Assembly: GCF_000321225.1 (NCBI RefSeq)
Contig: NW_004450382.1
Location: 105,981 to 169,980, forward strand
Length of the DNA stretch: 64,000 nt
Reading direction: 5' to 3'
Origin: Odobenus rosmarus divergens
Lineage: Eukaryota > Chordata > Mammalia > Carnivora > Odobenidae
Shown: positions 21,991 through 33,871 of the stretch, in pieces
Position numbering within the stretch: the stretch's first letter is position 1
Layout of the letters: every line of letters starts with the position of its first letter
The notes under the pieces: generated by a model
Databases searched by the model: none
Seen by the model: only the letters and a program-made list of their open reading frames with translations
What the model was told of the DNA's origin: nothing
Translations under genes and position numbers: made by a program

Positions 21991-24913
21991 TCTTGGATCT
22001 CTGCCTTCAGGGCGCCCGCGCGCGCGCACACACACAGACGCACACACTTCGCCCAGGCAGAGGCAGCGTTCTGGTTTCAAACTGGGGCCAGCCCCCTGCC
22101 AAGATCCTGGGCCAGGCCTGGGGAGTGGCAGGTGTGGCCCTGGCAGGGGGCTACATGTCAGAAGCAGGCAGGGCCACTCTGTGGTCTTCATTTGGGAAGC
22201 CCAGATGCCCACCCAGGGAGTGAGCCATCACTGGGCACTTTAGGAGTAAAAGGACACCCGGAGTTAGGAAACGGGGGCTCAGAGGCAGAAATGGCCAGAG
22301 TTCAGGGAGGGGACAGAGGTTCTGTGAGGCAAGGAAACCCAATAAGGGCATGGGAGTGGAAAGGGAAGAGACAAGTGACAGGTGGCTTGTATAGATTCTC
22401 CCCTGCCCTTCCTGAAGCTGACATTTTCCTGGGAAAAGACCCAGGTCTTGAAATACCCAGATTGTGGGAGTCTAGCTCACTGGTCAGGACCCTCACGGTG
22501 CTGTGGGGGAATGGGGGAGGTCCAGCATGTTGGGGGAACAGGAATTAGGTTAGTCTGACTGGTGGGAACATGCTTCCCCTCTGTCTCCACTTCCCTCTTT
22601 TCCCCTTACCTCCGCCAGAACAGTGACCAGCCAGCACGAGAAAATGGCCCTTTACTCATTGTGATGGGCTGAGCCCCACCTTATCCCAGTTCCCAGTTCT
22701 GCCGTTGGAGATCCCCTGTCAGTAACTTGCTGTGTGAATGGCGGCTCCTCAGAAAGAGGGCCTCAGTTTCCCCATCTGTGCAAGAAGTGGGTTGGTCAGT
22801 TGATTTCTCAGGGCTCTTGAAACTCTAAGCTTTACTTAAAGCCTGAGCATCAACTATGTGCCAGGCCCTGCCCTAGGCGGGGGGGGGGGGGGAACTTGGG
22901 GGGAAACAACAGTGGCCAAAGAGCAGCCTTCCCCCCACCCAGGAGAAAGACATCTGGGTTCAGTAGAGGGGGCTGTGGGAGGAGATAGCTTTCCACCTGA
23001 CCATGTATAGTCAGACAGAGACTGGTGCGAGAAAACACACAGAGGCAGCAGGGTGGGGATAGATTCAGGGATCACGCAGCAGCGCCAAGGTTGGGGGCGG
23101 GTGGCAGACGGAAGTGGGCAGGGAAGATAGGGTGAGGTGATAAATGGTGGTAACTATGAGTAAAGGGGACTGTGGAAAGGAGGAGAACCAGGAACCCCAC
23201 CTAATTGCAGTAGGAATGATTTTGGAAGCACCTGCCCCAAGCAGAGCGTGGAATACAGGTGGCATGTGAAGTGTGGAAATCTCCTCCTCTGGGATCAGGA
23301 AACCCAGGATCCACACTTCTCTGGGTAGAAGTCGAGGATCAAGGAATGGATGAGATGACTTTCCACATCTTTGAGGGATTTTTTCAAGAGGACAAGATCC
23401 TGCTGGGAGACCTGCACCTACTCCCCAAACACCTGTCATTGACTTGACCATCCCCATCCTGGCCTGCCTGTTGTGCGTACAAGGAAGAATCCTTGTTCCG
23501 AACTTCTCCACTAGCCTGACCTGTTGTCTGACATGACATCTCCCTCCATCTGTCGCCTCGTTCCTTCCCCCATCCTGCCCCAGCATTATGAGAGACGTGA
23601 GAAGGTTAAGTGCTTCTGTGTCAGCTCTGAGGTTAAGGCGAGGCTTTGTTTGTGGCTGTATTCAGCCTGAGTCTAGGGCTAGAGTCAGGACTCAGATTGA
23701 CCGGGGTCGGGGCCAGGTCAGAGGTCAGCCGGGAGCCACAGCTCAGTGCTTAGCCTATGCTCAGCCTTAGCCCTCCGTCTGTGGCTAAATTCTGGTCTCA
23801 GCAGGTACCTGGGTGCACGTTTCCCAAGGACTCACACACCCCCAGGGGAGGTGAAATGACTACCACGTGAGTCTCAGACACCTGGCCTATACCTGTGTGG
23901 CCCAGGACATTGTGTGGGTCAGACTCGTGCTTGCTCTGGCAGTCACCAGCCATGGTGGAGCTGAAACTAGAATCCAGGACTCCTGCCCCCAAGCCTGGGG
24001 CTCTGCTGTCCCAAAGTCTGTTCTGAGTCTGGGATCCCTCCATTTGAGAGGCAAAGCAAATTTGTCTGAATTCTAGAAAGGCCCAGCTGGGTAGATGTGA
24101 CTGCATTCTCCTACCTCCCGGTGCCAGGCGTGTAGTAGGTACTCGCAGAACATGTATGTCAGGTGCAGGGGGAGAGGCCAGTGGCTTGTTCTGCTTTGGG
24201 GCAGGAGGAGGCTGGCTCGGTGGGGGAAGGATCTCTAGCCACTCTCAGAGGAAGTGGCCCCCATCCGGACCCGCCACATCCCCCTTTCCTCCAGCGCCTG
24301 CAGCCACACTCAGAGGCCACCCAGCTGGCCATATGAGGGCCCTGTCCTCTTCCAGGGTAATAAAAGGAAAGTACATTTTTGGTAGAAAAGTCCCTCCTGC
24401 TCCCTGGGAATCCCCGGTGGCCGGATGGACTACGGGATATCCCAGAGGAAGCTGAAGGCGGGGCCTTGCCCCTACCCTGACCCCCAGCACAATGCAGCCA
24501 GGCTCTCCCACGCTGCACCGGCTGGCCCACGGGGCGCCCCCGAGGTCATTTCATCCAGGCTCCTGCCTCCTGGCGAGCCTGCAGGAAGCCTCCGCCACCT
24601 CTCTAATGGTCAACAAGAAGTCAGATGAGCACCTGTTTGGAGCCCAGGCCCAGAGCTCTGTGAGATGCGGTGAGAGGGGAGAGGAAACAAAATGAGATAG
24701 GAGGGCTGAGGCCGCTTGGCCGGGGGAGCGAGGGTAGCCTGGAGACCGGGCAGGGGTCCTGGCCCTAGGGGATGCGGGGGATTTAGACTCCAGAGGAAGG
24801 CTGCAGAGGCTGGCCAAAAGCTGAGGGTGTGAGAGAAATGATGTGTTGGGAGGTCAAAGCCTTTTGGTGAGGACCTGACCACCACGCTCCCTCCATGCCC
24901 TTGGTCCTGGCAG
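21641..24913 (+). other. MOB3C: MOB3C intron 1 (probable)
   Basis: It starts with GTGAGT at the CpG-island donor and ends with GTCCTGGCAG at 24904-24913. It holds a short CA-rich run (22021-22047), a G14 tract (22879-22892) and no convincing CAN SINE. I see no coding exon in it. Confidence 0.5.
22879..22892. repeat. G14 homopolymer tract
   Basis: Fourteen consecutive G, followed by AACTTGGGGGG. It is a potential G-quadruplex and a site prone to length error in sequencing. Confidence 0.9.
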
Positions 24914-25382
24914 GGCATCCACAGGTCCTGCCCCTGGACACCTGGCCCTCCACCCAGCCCGGCCATGGCGCTGTGCCTGAAGCAGGTGTTCGCCAAGGAC
25001 AAGACGTTCCGGCCTCGGAAGCGCTTCGAGCCAGGCACACAGCGCTTCGAGCTGTATAAGAAGGCGCAAGCATCGCTCAAGTCCGGCCTGGACCTGCGCA
25101 GCGTGGTGAGGCTGCCGCCGGGGGAGAACATCGACGACTGGATTGCCGTGCACGTCGTGGACTTCTTCAATCGCATCAACCTCATCTACGGCACCATGGC
25201 CGAGCGCTGCAGCGAAACCAGCTGCCCGGTCATGGCGGGCGGGCCCCGCTATGAGTACCGCTGGCAGGATGAGCGCCGGTACCGGCGGCCCGCCAAGCTC
25301 TCGGCGCCGCGCTACATGGCTTTGCTCATGGACTGGATTGAGGGCCTCATCAATGACGAGGATGTCTTTCCCACTCGTGTTG
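24914..25382 (+). CDS. MOB3C: MOB3C exon 2 (start codon; codons 1-139 and first base of 140)
   Basis: The acceptor is CAG at 24911-24913 (an alternative AG is at 24923-24924). Coding starts at 24965 and the exon ends before GTGAGT at 25383. It encodes the N-terminal segment, the [20 protein letters not shown] helix and the first zinc pair, C82 and C87. It is rich in CpG. A continuing open frame past 25382 is intron read-through. Confidence 0.93.
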
Positions 25383-28046
25383 GTGAGTGCCTCCCGGCAG
25401 GCGAGTCACACCCAGCTGGGGAGGGAGGGAGCCTCCAGAGCCCATTCTGTAGATGAGGCGTTTAGTTTGACATAGCAGTTCTGTAAGGGGTTGGGGTTGG
25501 GGGGGGTGGCAGGACATGATTTTCATCCCCATTTTGTAGAAGAGGAAACTGAGGCTCAGAAAGTTTAAGTGTCTGCTCAAGATCAGGCATCTTGAGCTAG
25601 GACTGCCTGACTCTCAGCTTGGGACTCTTCCTATCTGAAGCTTAAATGTCCGTCCAGGAGCCACCCTGGCAAGACCACTGTGATTCCTGGAACCTTCTTG
25701 AAGAGAATGCCTCTAGGTGCTCCTAGCCCGTCACCCTGCCTGGGCTGACTGACTCGCAGCCGCCTGTTACTTCTGACTTTTCCCTTCAGGAAAGGGAAGG
25801 GGGTGGGGATTGGGAGGGCCAGATTGTATCTGTACCTCAGAGGGGTCTAAGGGCAGAATTCTCCCTTGTCAGGCCCAAGACTGGGGCCTTTTTTTTATCT
25901 CAGCTGGGCAGCCTGGTGAGGGTGGCGAGAGGAGATGAGTGAAGTCACATTGGCCCTGCTTCCCCACCCAAGGGCAGCAAGAGCAGGTGTTGGCGCAGGA
26001 GCCAAGCAGGCATGACAATGTATTCATCACAGCATCACCACCCCCACCTGGCCTCCTGTTCTCCACGTTAAGGCTATGGGAATCAGAGATGGGTGGGGCA
26101 GGGTGGGCAAGCCCAGAGGGGAGAAGTCTGAATACTGAGGAAGGCTGGGCACTGAGTCACAATTCAGGGCTCACAGCCCCTCCCCATCTGGGGGCCTGTC
26201 ATTTCCTGCATTATCATGTCCAGCAGTGGGCATCTGCATTTCACATAGGAGGAACTGAAGCCAACAGAGAGGGACAGTGCACTGAATCGGGGATTCAGAA
26301 CTGCACCTCGGGTCTCTTGGGGTCCAGGCCCCCGAGTCTAGATGGGCAGGACAAGTCTAAGGAACCTGGGCTGGGCCTGCAAGGGCTCACAAGGAGGCAG
26401 GGCTCCACCCCACCTGAGAGCCATGAGGACCCGGATGGAGCAGGGTAGACCAGTATGGGCCCATGTCTGGGCTTATTCCCTTCTAGCCTTAACCCCCAGG
26501 CCTGGGACACCCCAGTGTCTGTGCCTTAACCCTGGGGATGGCTCTGCCACAGAGGAGAAGAAGGTGTAGTCACCAAGATCTCTGCCCTGAGCACGGGGGA
26601 CTGTGCCGAAATTACACCTTTTTTACAGGTGCTGGAGCCTCTCTCGGGCAGGGGATGTGGGGTTTGTCTCTGAAGGTCGCTGCAGGGCAGTGCCCACAGG
26701 TTTGAATCCTGCCTCCAGTCTGTACTAATTGCTAGTATCGCCTTGGGCGAGTGGGGTCGCCATCATGCACCTCGACTTTATCAGGTCTAGAAGGGCTACC
26801 GTACCCATATCCAAGGGGGCAAAAAGTGCAGAGGACCCAGCACAGGGCCCAGCTCAAAGATGGAAGGTTCTTTGTGTTATTGAATAGTTGAAGCGATGAG
26901 AGTTATCTGAACTAGTTCTTGAGGATTTTGTAATTCTCAGGATGCAGGATCTGGGGCCTCCTGTGTGAATGTTATGAAGAGGAAGGAGATGGGGTGGGGC
27001 TGGCGAAGGAGGTTGGGGTCAGATCATGAAAGGCTTTGAGCAGGCACCATGCTGCGAAGTTAGAACTTAATCCCGAAGACCCGTGTTTTTAAAAATGGAC
27101 CAGAGATGTTGATAAACTCACCTTGGAATTATATCCAAAATATCACGGGCAGTACCTGCACACACGCACGTATTTCTGTGGGGAATCTGGGCATAACTTC
27201 CATCATAGTCGAAGAAGGGTTGGTCAGTGGCCCCAGCATGGTTGCAGAGTCCGGCTCTGGGTGATGGGGCAACGTGGGAGATGATTCGTAGTTCAGCAGG
27301 GGAGAGGCACAGTGAGATCTGTGCTTTGTTTAAAGGGGAAGTGGGGAAAAAGCGGGCCCTGGTCTCTCCGTCCCCTGCAAGGAAGTGGCCATCCTGGGTG
27401 AAGGCTGCCTGTGGCGGAGAGGGCAGGGTTGGGCAGCGGTTCATCCCCAGACTGCTGATCCCCCCACTTCTGCCCATCACCGCCCGCTAGGAGTTCCCTT
27501 CCCCAAGAACTTCCAGCAGGTCTGCACCAAGATCCTGACTCGCCTCTTCCGGGTCTTCGTCCATGTCTACATCCACCACTTCGACAGCATCCTCAGCATG
27601 GGGGCTGAAGCACATGTCAACACCTGCTACAAACACTTCTACTACTTCATCCGTGAGTTCAGCCTGGTGGACCAGCGGGAGCTGGAGCCGCTGGTGAGGC
27701 TAGGCCCCTGCTGCCCTCCCATCCCAGGGCTAGCCTCAGAGTTTTCAGATCCAAAGGCTACCTACTTTCAGAAAATCCAATCCCCACGTGGATAAATTAG
27801 GGGAAGGCAATTCATTGAACAGTGGATTCTGTACTTTAATACAGAATTCATTCTAGTTTCAGTTTATAGACTCAGATCTACAGCCTGGAGTTGGGGTGCG
27901 GGGGTGCGGGAAGGGGCCAGAGTCAGGCAGAAGAACAGCCAGGCCCCGTGGTTTGGGAAGGGACTGCCTGGTAGGTTGAGCTCTGACTGACCCCTGCCTA
28001 CCTTCTGTCTCTGCAGAGGGAGATGACAGAGCGGATCTGTCACTGA
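24965..28046 (+). CDS. MOB3C: MOB kinase activator 3C, complete (three coding exons)
   Basis: Coding exons are 24965-25382, 27491-27693 and 28017-28046; all junctions are GT-AG and keep frame, giving 216 codons plus TGA at 28044-28046, the usual MOB3 length. MOB proteins are small adaptors that bind NDR/LATS- or MST-type kinases; the MOB3 group is less well understood. The MOB/phocein fold covers about residues 30-210. All four zinc ligands are present: C82 and C87 (CSETSC) and H164 and H169 (HVYIHH). The N-terminus MALCLKQVF and the EMTERICH end fit MOB3C. The start has a strong Kozak context (GCCATGG). No frameshift or missing key residue is seen. It lies between ATPAF1 and MKNK1 on the same strand, with its own CpG-island promoter. 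Confidence 0.96.
25383..27490 (+). other. MOB3C: MOB3C intron 2
   Basis: It starts GTGAGTGC and ends CCCGCTAG. It contains diverged MIR-like sequence (about 25520-25620), and I see no exon in it. The open frames at 25939-26448 and 27118-27490 have no recognisable protein similarity. Confidence 0.9.
27491..27693 (+). CDS. MOB3C: MOB3C exon 3 (codons 140-207)
   Basis: It begins with GA completing Gly140, then [18 protein letters not shown], the second zinc pair H164 and H169 and the [12 protein letters not shown] segment, and ends with ELEPL before GTGAGG at 27694. The splice phase matches the flanking exons exactly. Confidence 0.95.
27694..28016 (+). other. MOB3C: MOB3C intron 3
   Basis: A short intron with donor GTGAGGCT and acceptor CTGTCTCTGCAG. 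No repeats stand out. Confidence 0.93.
28017..28046 (+). CDS. MOB3C: MOB3C exon 4, coding end
   Basis: Ten codons, REMTERICH then TGA. This is the conserved C-terminus of the MOB3 group. It is too short to be found as an open frame alone; it is placed by frame and splice site. Confidence 0.95.
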   Translation, partial: REMTERICH

Positions 28047-30005
28047 GCCCAAGCCTGGAGTTGTTGCCTGTCAGATGGACCATCTGAACACAGAGTGGCT
28101 GGGGAGAAGACCCTCAGGAATCTGGTGGCAGAGGAACCTAAAGTCCCTGGGACCCCTCCACACACACAAAGCCCCTGGACTTGTAGTTCTCAAGAGTCTG
28201 CCCACGTGCCCCCTGACTGCTTATCAATGGAGAAGGGGAGAGCTTAAAAGTACGCAAACAGAAGGAAAGAAGGAGCTACATCTTCACATGAAGTCTAGGG
28301 TGGGATAGGCTAGGTTTCTGCTCCAGTCCTTGACCCTTCCATGGTGGTTCCCATGCCCGCGTGGGGAATGTGGATGTGGCTGAGTGATAGCGAGAAAGGT
28401 ACAAGAGTGTAAGCAAGCTGTGTGTGGAACAGCACAGATGACTGCGTGAGTGTGTGTGAGTGTGTGATTTACACTGTGGGGTGTGTCTGTAAGAGCTAGC
28501 TGCCTTAGACCCTCCTTGGCACATAGAAGGCCCTCCATAAATGCTAGGTAAATGAATGAACGGAAGGAAGGAAGGAAGGAGGGATTGGGACCACCAGACC
28601 ATGACCCCTGGGGGAGTGATGACAGGTCAGTGGTCTAACCGTGTGTGTAAGTGCACAAAATATGACTGTATATGTAGTTCTTTATTTGAACCTTCAGGCT
28701 ACCAGCTTCCATAAGCATGAGTTCTGGGGAGCCGTAGGGACTTAAGAAGGGACTCTTGCCCTGAGTACCTAAACCCTTGGCCCACCACAGACACAGGTTC
28801 TGATCTGCTCAGCCAGAGATGCCCAGGAACTGTCATTTCACTCATCCCTCTGCCTCTAGGAAAGCCTGATTATAGACAGCCTCCTGAGGGCTGGGAGCGA
28901 TCCCTCATGTCCACAAAGGTCCTCTGGTCCTTAAATTGGGAATCATACACTCCAATCTAGCTCCCAGAATCTATAGACTTGGCTCTCAGGATCTGAAGCC
29001 CAGTGCAAGATAATCCTCCAACCCAAGGAGCTAGTGGAACTTGAATTCGGTAACCCCGGAGACTCGTCTCCCATCCCCGGCCAGCAAAGACGTATCGCTA
29101 GTGAATGGACTCTTCCAGGCTTGGAAAGCCCCCATCCTGTAAGGACCTGCCTCCTGCCCAGCCATCCGCGAGACATTCCAGCTGGTTGGATAGCTGTCCA
29201 CAGAGAACCTGGGATGTTCATTCGACACTCCATTACTCAGTACCGCCATGCCTAGCCCTGTGCCCAGACCCACCGGTGGGGAAACTGAGGCAGGGACAGG
29301 GCCCTCCCTCCCAGAGCCTCTACACTGGGAGGCCAGGATGGAGAGCCAGAAAGGGCCTGAGGATCATCCAGTCTCCCAGAATCAGCTACGTACGTAGGAG
29401 GAAGCTGAAGCCAGGAAGAAAGGAGAGAGAAACTGTCCAAGGCCTCACAGAGAGGCTTTTGTGGAGCAAGACTAGCAACCAGGGGTCCTGACTCCCACCC
29501 CAGGGCCTGTGGATTGCTACATAGGGAGATGAGTTGCATGTGGAAAGAGGGTTTGACAGCCCCTCTCTAGAGCACAATTGTTCCTGCTTTAAGCAAGGAT
29601 TTCTAGTGAATGCCAGAGTGCCCACTGCCCCGCAGGTCTGCTGGGGCTGTATGCTGAGCCAAGCCTCCAAAATTATGCCCCTCTCCGTGGCCCAGCAGCT
29701 GCCTGATCTCTGAGAAAGCAAATGGGGCTCCTGGGGCCCCCATCTGGACCCCAGACCATTGCCTCTGGAGAAGTTCCCGAGGGAAACACTGACCCAGCAG
29801 CTTTGCCAGAGGCTCTGGGGTGGGGTGAGGTCCAGGGGGATCAGAGATTCCCTCAGGGAGGACTGTGGATTGGAAGATGGGTTCTAGGCTGTGGCCAGTG
29901 CTGGCTGTGGAGGGGGTGGGGAGACAGGAAATCTATTTTTGTGAAACAGAGGGAAGAGTTTATTATTGTTATTTTTGGTAAAATAAAGGAGGCAAACTAA
30001 AGCGG
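28047..30005 (+). other. MOB3C: MOB3C 3' UTR
   Basis: About 1.95 kb from the stop codon to just past AATAAA at 29982-29987. It contains a GT-rich stretch (about 28437-28467), an L2-like end with (GGAA)n at 28562-28580 and an AU-rich end (TTTATTATTGTTATTTTTGG) just before the poly(A) signal, which could affect mRNA stability. Minus-strand open frames here are shadows. Confidence 0.8.
29982..29987 (+). terminator. MOB3C: AATAAA poly(A) signal of MOB3C
   Basis: A canonical hexamer about 1.94 kb after the stop codon. GT-rich sequence (GTGGGAAACTGTGGTCTGGGT) starts 20-40 bp later, as expected downstream of a cleavage site. Confidence 0.8.
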
Positions 30006-32640
30006 CACTGGTGGGAAACTGTGGTCTGGGTGCCACATGGCTCCTGGGCAGGCTGTGGGGGGAACTGGGCCAGAATGGAGAAGGGAGGGCTTTTTGCCCT
30101 GAGATCCCAGGCCATGTGGAGGGCTGGCTGGTGTGGTCATGTCTGGACTAGCTCTCCAGGGTGGAGACACCAAGGTTTTCCCAGGGCTCTAGGAATTCTG
30201 GACCCAGAATTTCTGGCCTAGTCCAGGAGTAGGGAGGGCTGGCCCTTGCCTTTGGGAAATTCAGTCTCTTGGGAGTGTTTCCTTGTTTCAGCTCAGGTTC
30301 CCTGGCATGGCTATTCTCATCCCACCTCCTTAGTCTGTGTGGTTTATTGGAGCAAATGGGTTAAGGGACAAAGCAGAACTATAGTCCTAACCCTAATGAC
30401 AGCAAAGGAAGCCTTTCTCAAGAAACGGCTGTTTGTTAGGTGCTGGCTAAAGCTCAAAGTGGGGGTGGCGAGGCATGGGGCTGACTTCTGAGCTTATTCC
30501 TTCAGGATACATCTGAGCCCCTTAGCGCAGGTCTTGCTATCATTCCACTGGCCCTTACCCACCAGCTGCCCAGACAAGAGTCAGCAAAGAGCCACCTAGA
30601 GCTCTTTCCTCTCCCTGAGAAGGAGACAGGCTGGCTTTGTGCAGTGGCTCTCCTGGGAGGTACAGTCCTGAGGTCTAGTCCCAGCCCAGCCCCTAAGGTA
30701 CAATGATGGGCCTTTTTTCCCTCTAGACCTCGATTTCCCAGTCCATTTCATGACCCCCAGTGTGGGAGCGAGGGACTGACTTATCTCTGAGCTCCTTCAT
30801 TACTCACAGTCTGTGGATCATTCACAATCATAACAGTACTAGCTAATACTTGACTGAGTGTCAGGCGCAGTTCTAAATGCTTGACATGTAATAGCTTACC
30901 ACATCAGGTTTGTCTTTGGCTAGCTGCCTGGCTCCCTTCCTCGTGCCCAGTATTCCTGCTTTCACTGCTTTAATATCTGGAAGGCCTTCCACTCTGCTGT
31001 TCCTTCTTCAGGCTCACCAGAGGAGGCCCAGCCGAGCATCCTAAAAGGTGGCCCTGCTTGCATACCTCCTATGACAGCTCACCCACTACCTCCTCAATGA
31101 CTGGACAGCTCAGACTCAAAGTTCAGGCTCTGTGCTCATAGTTGTTTTGGAATACACGGCAGAGAAGGTAAATTTGTCTCAGAACTGTGTGGCCTTAACA
31201 TGAGAATGTCTAATTACATCAGGAAGACATCGCAAAACTGCTTTGAGAAATTCAGAGAGGAAAAAAAAATTCGGAGAGGGATTCTCAGAGAAGACTGAGC
31301 AGAGGTAAAGAAAAAGGAGGATATAGAAGAGAGAGCTAGGGCTTCGGCAAGCCAGAGGAAAGCAAGCAGCATTTCCCCCACCCCATAGGGCAAAACTTGG
31401 CAGGAGAGGGTCCTGTGAGAGGCAATGTGTTGGGGGTAGAGGGACAGTTTGGTTGGGCAGCCACTGCAGAAGGCTTTGTTTTCCTGTTTGTTCAAGATCC
31501 ATAAAAATATTTAGAGCAGAGAATGAGGTGGAAGCAAGGCACTCTCCCCATTTTGGGGCAGAGCATCTACCTTTGAATACGCCACCACCCTTGGCCCTGG
31601 TGAACATTGTAGCTTCTTTGAGGTTTCCTGCTGCCATTCCCACTCTCCCACCCCCAGAAGCTGTATGTAGTGCATGGTGAAGGGAGCCACAGTATAGCTG
31701 GAGGTCCAGCTGATTTGGGGGAGCCCTCCTGGAGCCCTTCCTTCTCTGAATCCTCCAGAGCCTTCATCTAGTATTAACTGAACCATGTACGTAGAGACAT
31801 AACAATTTTGAGAACCTGGATTGAAACAGGCCTGAGAGACTCAGGACCAGCTGGCTATTTAGATATTCAGGGAACAGAGAGAGGAACAGGCCAGCATGGC
31901 CGCTGAAGACATGAAGTTTGAGTGGGCCTAGAATGTGATGGGTGGGAGAGGTCAGGATATACAGGGGCTTTCGGGTTGGACTGAGGGATTCTGTAAGTGA
32001 CTCAATACAGAAACTTGGGAGAAGGCCCCCTTTCCAGCCTTCACCCAGACTGAGAAATGTAGCAAATCCCTGAATGTTCTCTCAGGTTCCAGACCTCCTT
32101 CCATTATACAGATGAGAAGACTGAGCCCAGAAGGGGAAAAGAACAAACATTCATCAGGATGGTGGGATGGAAGTCTAAGAGGCTCTTAACTAGCAGTGCT
32201 CATCAGACCCACACAACAATCCTGAGACAGACAGGGAAGGGATATTTTACTTCCATTTCACCAAGGAGGAAACACACTCAAAAGTCAGGACCTGAAACCC
32301 AAGTCAGCACTCTCATTCCCTTATTACACTTGCAGGCTTCGGCCGCCAGGAAGGAGGCGGCCAAGCAGCGGCAGGGGGCTGGTTAAAATATTATTTTAAA
32401 CGCAGTTGGTTTTCTCCAAGAAATGAACTTTTAAATGTTTAATTTTGAACTACTGGGGGTAACGCTTTGCTCAAGGAAAACTGTTTGAGTAAAATGATAG
32501 GTACACGTCTGAAGAAATTTTACGGAATTAGCCCTCGTTTTAGAAAAGACTGGCAGCATTTCCCCATATGCAAAAGTCACTTTAAAAATTCCATCCTGGC
32601 ACACGGAAGCTCTCGGAAGCACTCGGTAAATGGTAATTAC
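30006..32640. other. Intergenic region between MOB3C and MKNK1
   Basis: I see no exon. It contains a MIR relic in reverse (about 30835-30900), an L2-like fragment (about 30960-31080), a short A-run between near-repeats at 31250-31279 and, at its right end, the inverted repeat described separately. Confidence 0.65.
31250..31279 (+). repeat. A-run between imperfect 11-bp repeats
   Basis: ATTCAGAGAGG (31250-31260) and ATTCGGAGAGG (31269-31279) differ by one base and are separated by A8. It resembles the tail-only insertions elsewhere but is weaker. Confidence 0.45.
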
Positions 32641-32671
32641 ACCTGCCGCTGCTTGGCCGCCTCCCTCCTGG
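32346..32671. repeat. 27-bp near-perfect inverted repeat with 272-bp AT-rich spacer
   Basis: The left arm 32346-32372 (starts CCAGGAAGGAGGCGGCC) and right arm 32645-32671 (ends CTCCCTCCTGG) are reverse complements at 26 of 27 positions. The left arm also overlaps its own small hairpin, GGCCGCC (32341-32347) with GGCGGCC (32356-32362). The spacer is AT-rich, unlike the GC-rich arms, and I do not recognise it as a repeat. Confidence 0.85.
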
Positions 32672-32816
32672 CCCTTCCCCAACTTCCCGACCTTCACTCG
32701 GAATGGAGCGAAGCTAAGCTCCACCCCCCGCCCCAGCAATCTTCCCGCCCCTCTCTAGCGCGTCTTCCCAGTTTACTTAACTCGCCCCCACTCTTGCTCG
32801 GGGCGTAGCCATCAGG

Positions 32817-32826
32817 GCGCATGCGC
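32817..32826. promoter_or_regulatory. NRF1-type binding site
   Basis: GCGCATGCGC is the symmetric core of the NRF1 motif. It lies about 110 bp upstream of the probable exon 1 donor, next to GC boxes. Motif match only. Confidence 0.6.
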
Positions 32827-32869
32827 AACTCCGCCCCTCTCCGGTCGGGCCCGCCCCTCGGGTCTAGTA

Positions 32870-32933
32870 CCGCCTCTTCCGCGTTCTCGGAACGACCTGC
32901 TGGTGGGTGCGCGCGACCGGTCCCGCTGCTGAG
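32870..32933 (+). other. MKNK1: Probable non-coding exon 1 of MKNK1
   Basis: The exon ends CTGCTGAG before a consensus donor (GTAAAG, GT at 32934-32935) inside the CpG island. No start codon is present in the stretch just before the donor, so it is 5' UTR. The left boundary is a guess. Confidence 0.5.
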
Positions 32934-33524
32934 GTAAAGGCGGCGCAGCGAGGTATCCCTCCGAGCAAAATGGGGCGGGGGGCGTCTGTGAACGAGTCGG
33001 TGTGCCCGGGACAGGGCAGTCAGGGCCTTCAGAGTGGCCCGAGGTCACGATCCGATGGTGTTGCGGAGTGACCGTCGAAGGGAACGCTTTTTTAGGGCTC
33101 TCCTCAGGGACCTCGTCTGTGACCTGGCTGGGTTCCGTCTGTGGCGAGCTCAGGACGCCGCGTGACGCCCCCGGCCGGGGCTCAGCCGGTACCTGGGGTC
33201 AGGATTAGGTTGTGACAGGTGTCCGAGGTCGGAGCTCAGTCAGTGGCCAGTGTGAAACTCAATCCCTACCACGCTGTATGGCTGGGCTCAAGGCTCACAA
33301 AGTACAACATCACGAAGAGATTTTCACATGAGGAGTTTATCATCTATGTGCACTACCTTATTTTAAAGTTAACTGTTTTCATCTAAAAGCTCTTGACATG
33401 TGTGGGTTCGCTGTACAGTGAGGAGAGATGATGCTAGGCGTATTCTCTTCTTAGGCCACCTGTCAGATGGTCAGTGGCAGATCAGAGCCCTGCGCAGGTG
33501 ACACGAATGAAATGTTGGACGTGC

Positions 33525-33720
33525 TTGACTTTGGGTTAGGTAGTCCTGGGTTTAGCTCTCACCTCTGCCACTTCCTAGCTGTGTGCCCTTGAGTCATTTC
33601 CCCTCTCAGAGCTTCGATTTGTCTTGTATAAAAAGGGCATAATAAGGTCATTGTGAAGGTTGACTAGGATTACATGGGTCATCTAGTATGGCACCCATCA
33701 CAAAATGGGTGTTGAAGACA
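33525..33720 (+). repeat. MIR relic
   Basis: It shows AGTCCTGGGTTTAGCTCTC, CCACTTCCTAGCTGTGTGCC, GGCATAATAAGGTCATTGTG and TAGTATGGCACCCATC in MIR order. Confidence 0.7.
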
Positions 33721-33871
33721 TGGCAGGTGTGATTTCTAGGAACTAGGTCATTTTGGATGGGAGTACTTTAGAGAGGCCCCTGGGGAAGAGTTGAGGTGCC
33801 CTAAGTCTTGAAGCCTCCTTGGACTTTATAGTTGGAACTTATCTTGCAGAATGGGAAGGGAACTAGTGCTT

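Larger units (their letters stand above)
32640..33200 (+). promoter_or_regulatory. MKNK1: CpG island, probable MKNK1 promoter
   Basis: It is CpG-rich, with several GC boxes (CCCCGCCCC, CTCCGCCCCT, CCCGCCCCTC), a perfect NRF1-type palindrome GCGCATGCGC at 32817-32826, an ETS-type CTTCCG at 32876-32881 and no TATA box. A good donor at 32934 marks a first exon. It is the only CpG island between MOB3C and the MKNK1 coding exons. Confidence 0.78.

Noticed and set aside
20822..22043. Long open frames on both strands (291, 235 and 244 codons) at the CpG island
   Set aside because: Stops are rare in GC-rich DNA. The products are low-complexity Pro/Arg/Gly, with no domain I recognise, and frames on both strands overlap. 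The CpG-island promoter explains them.
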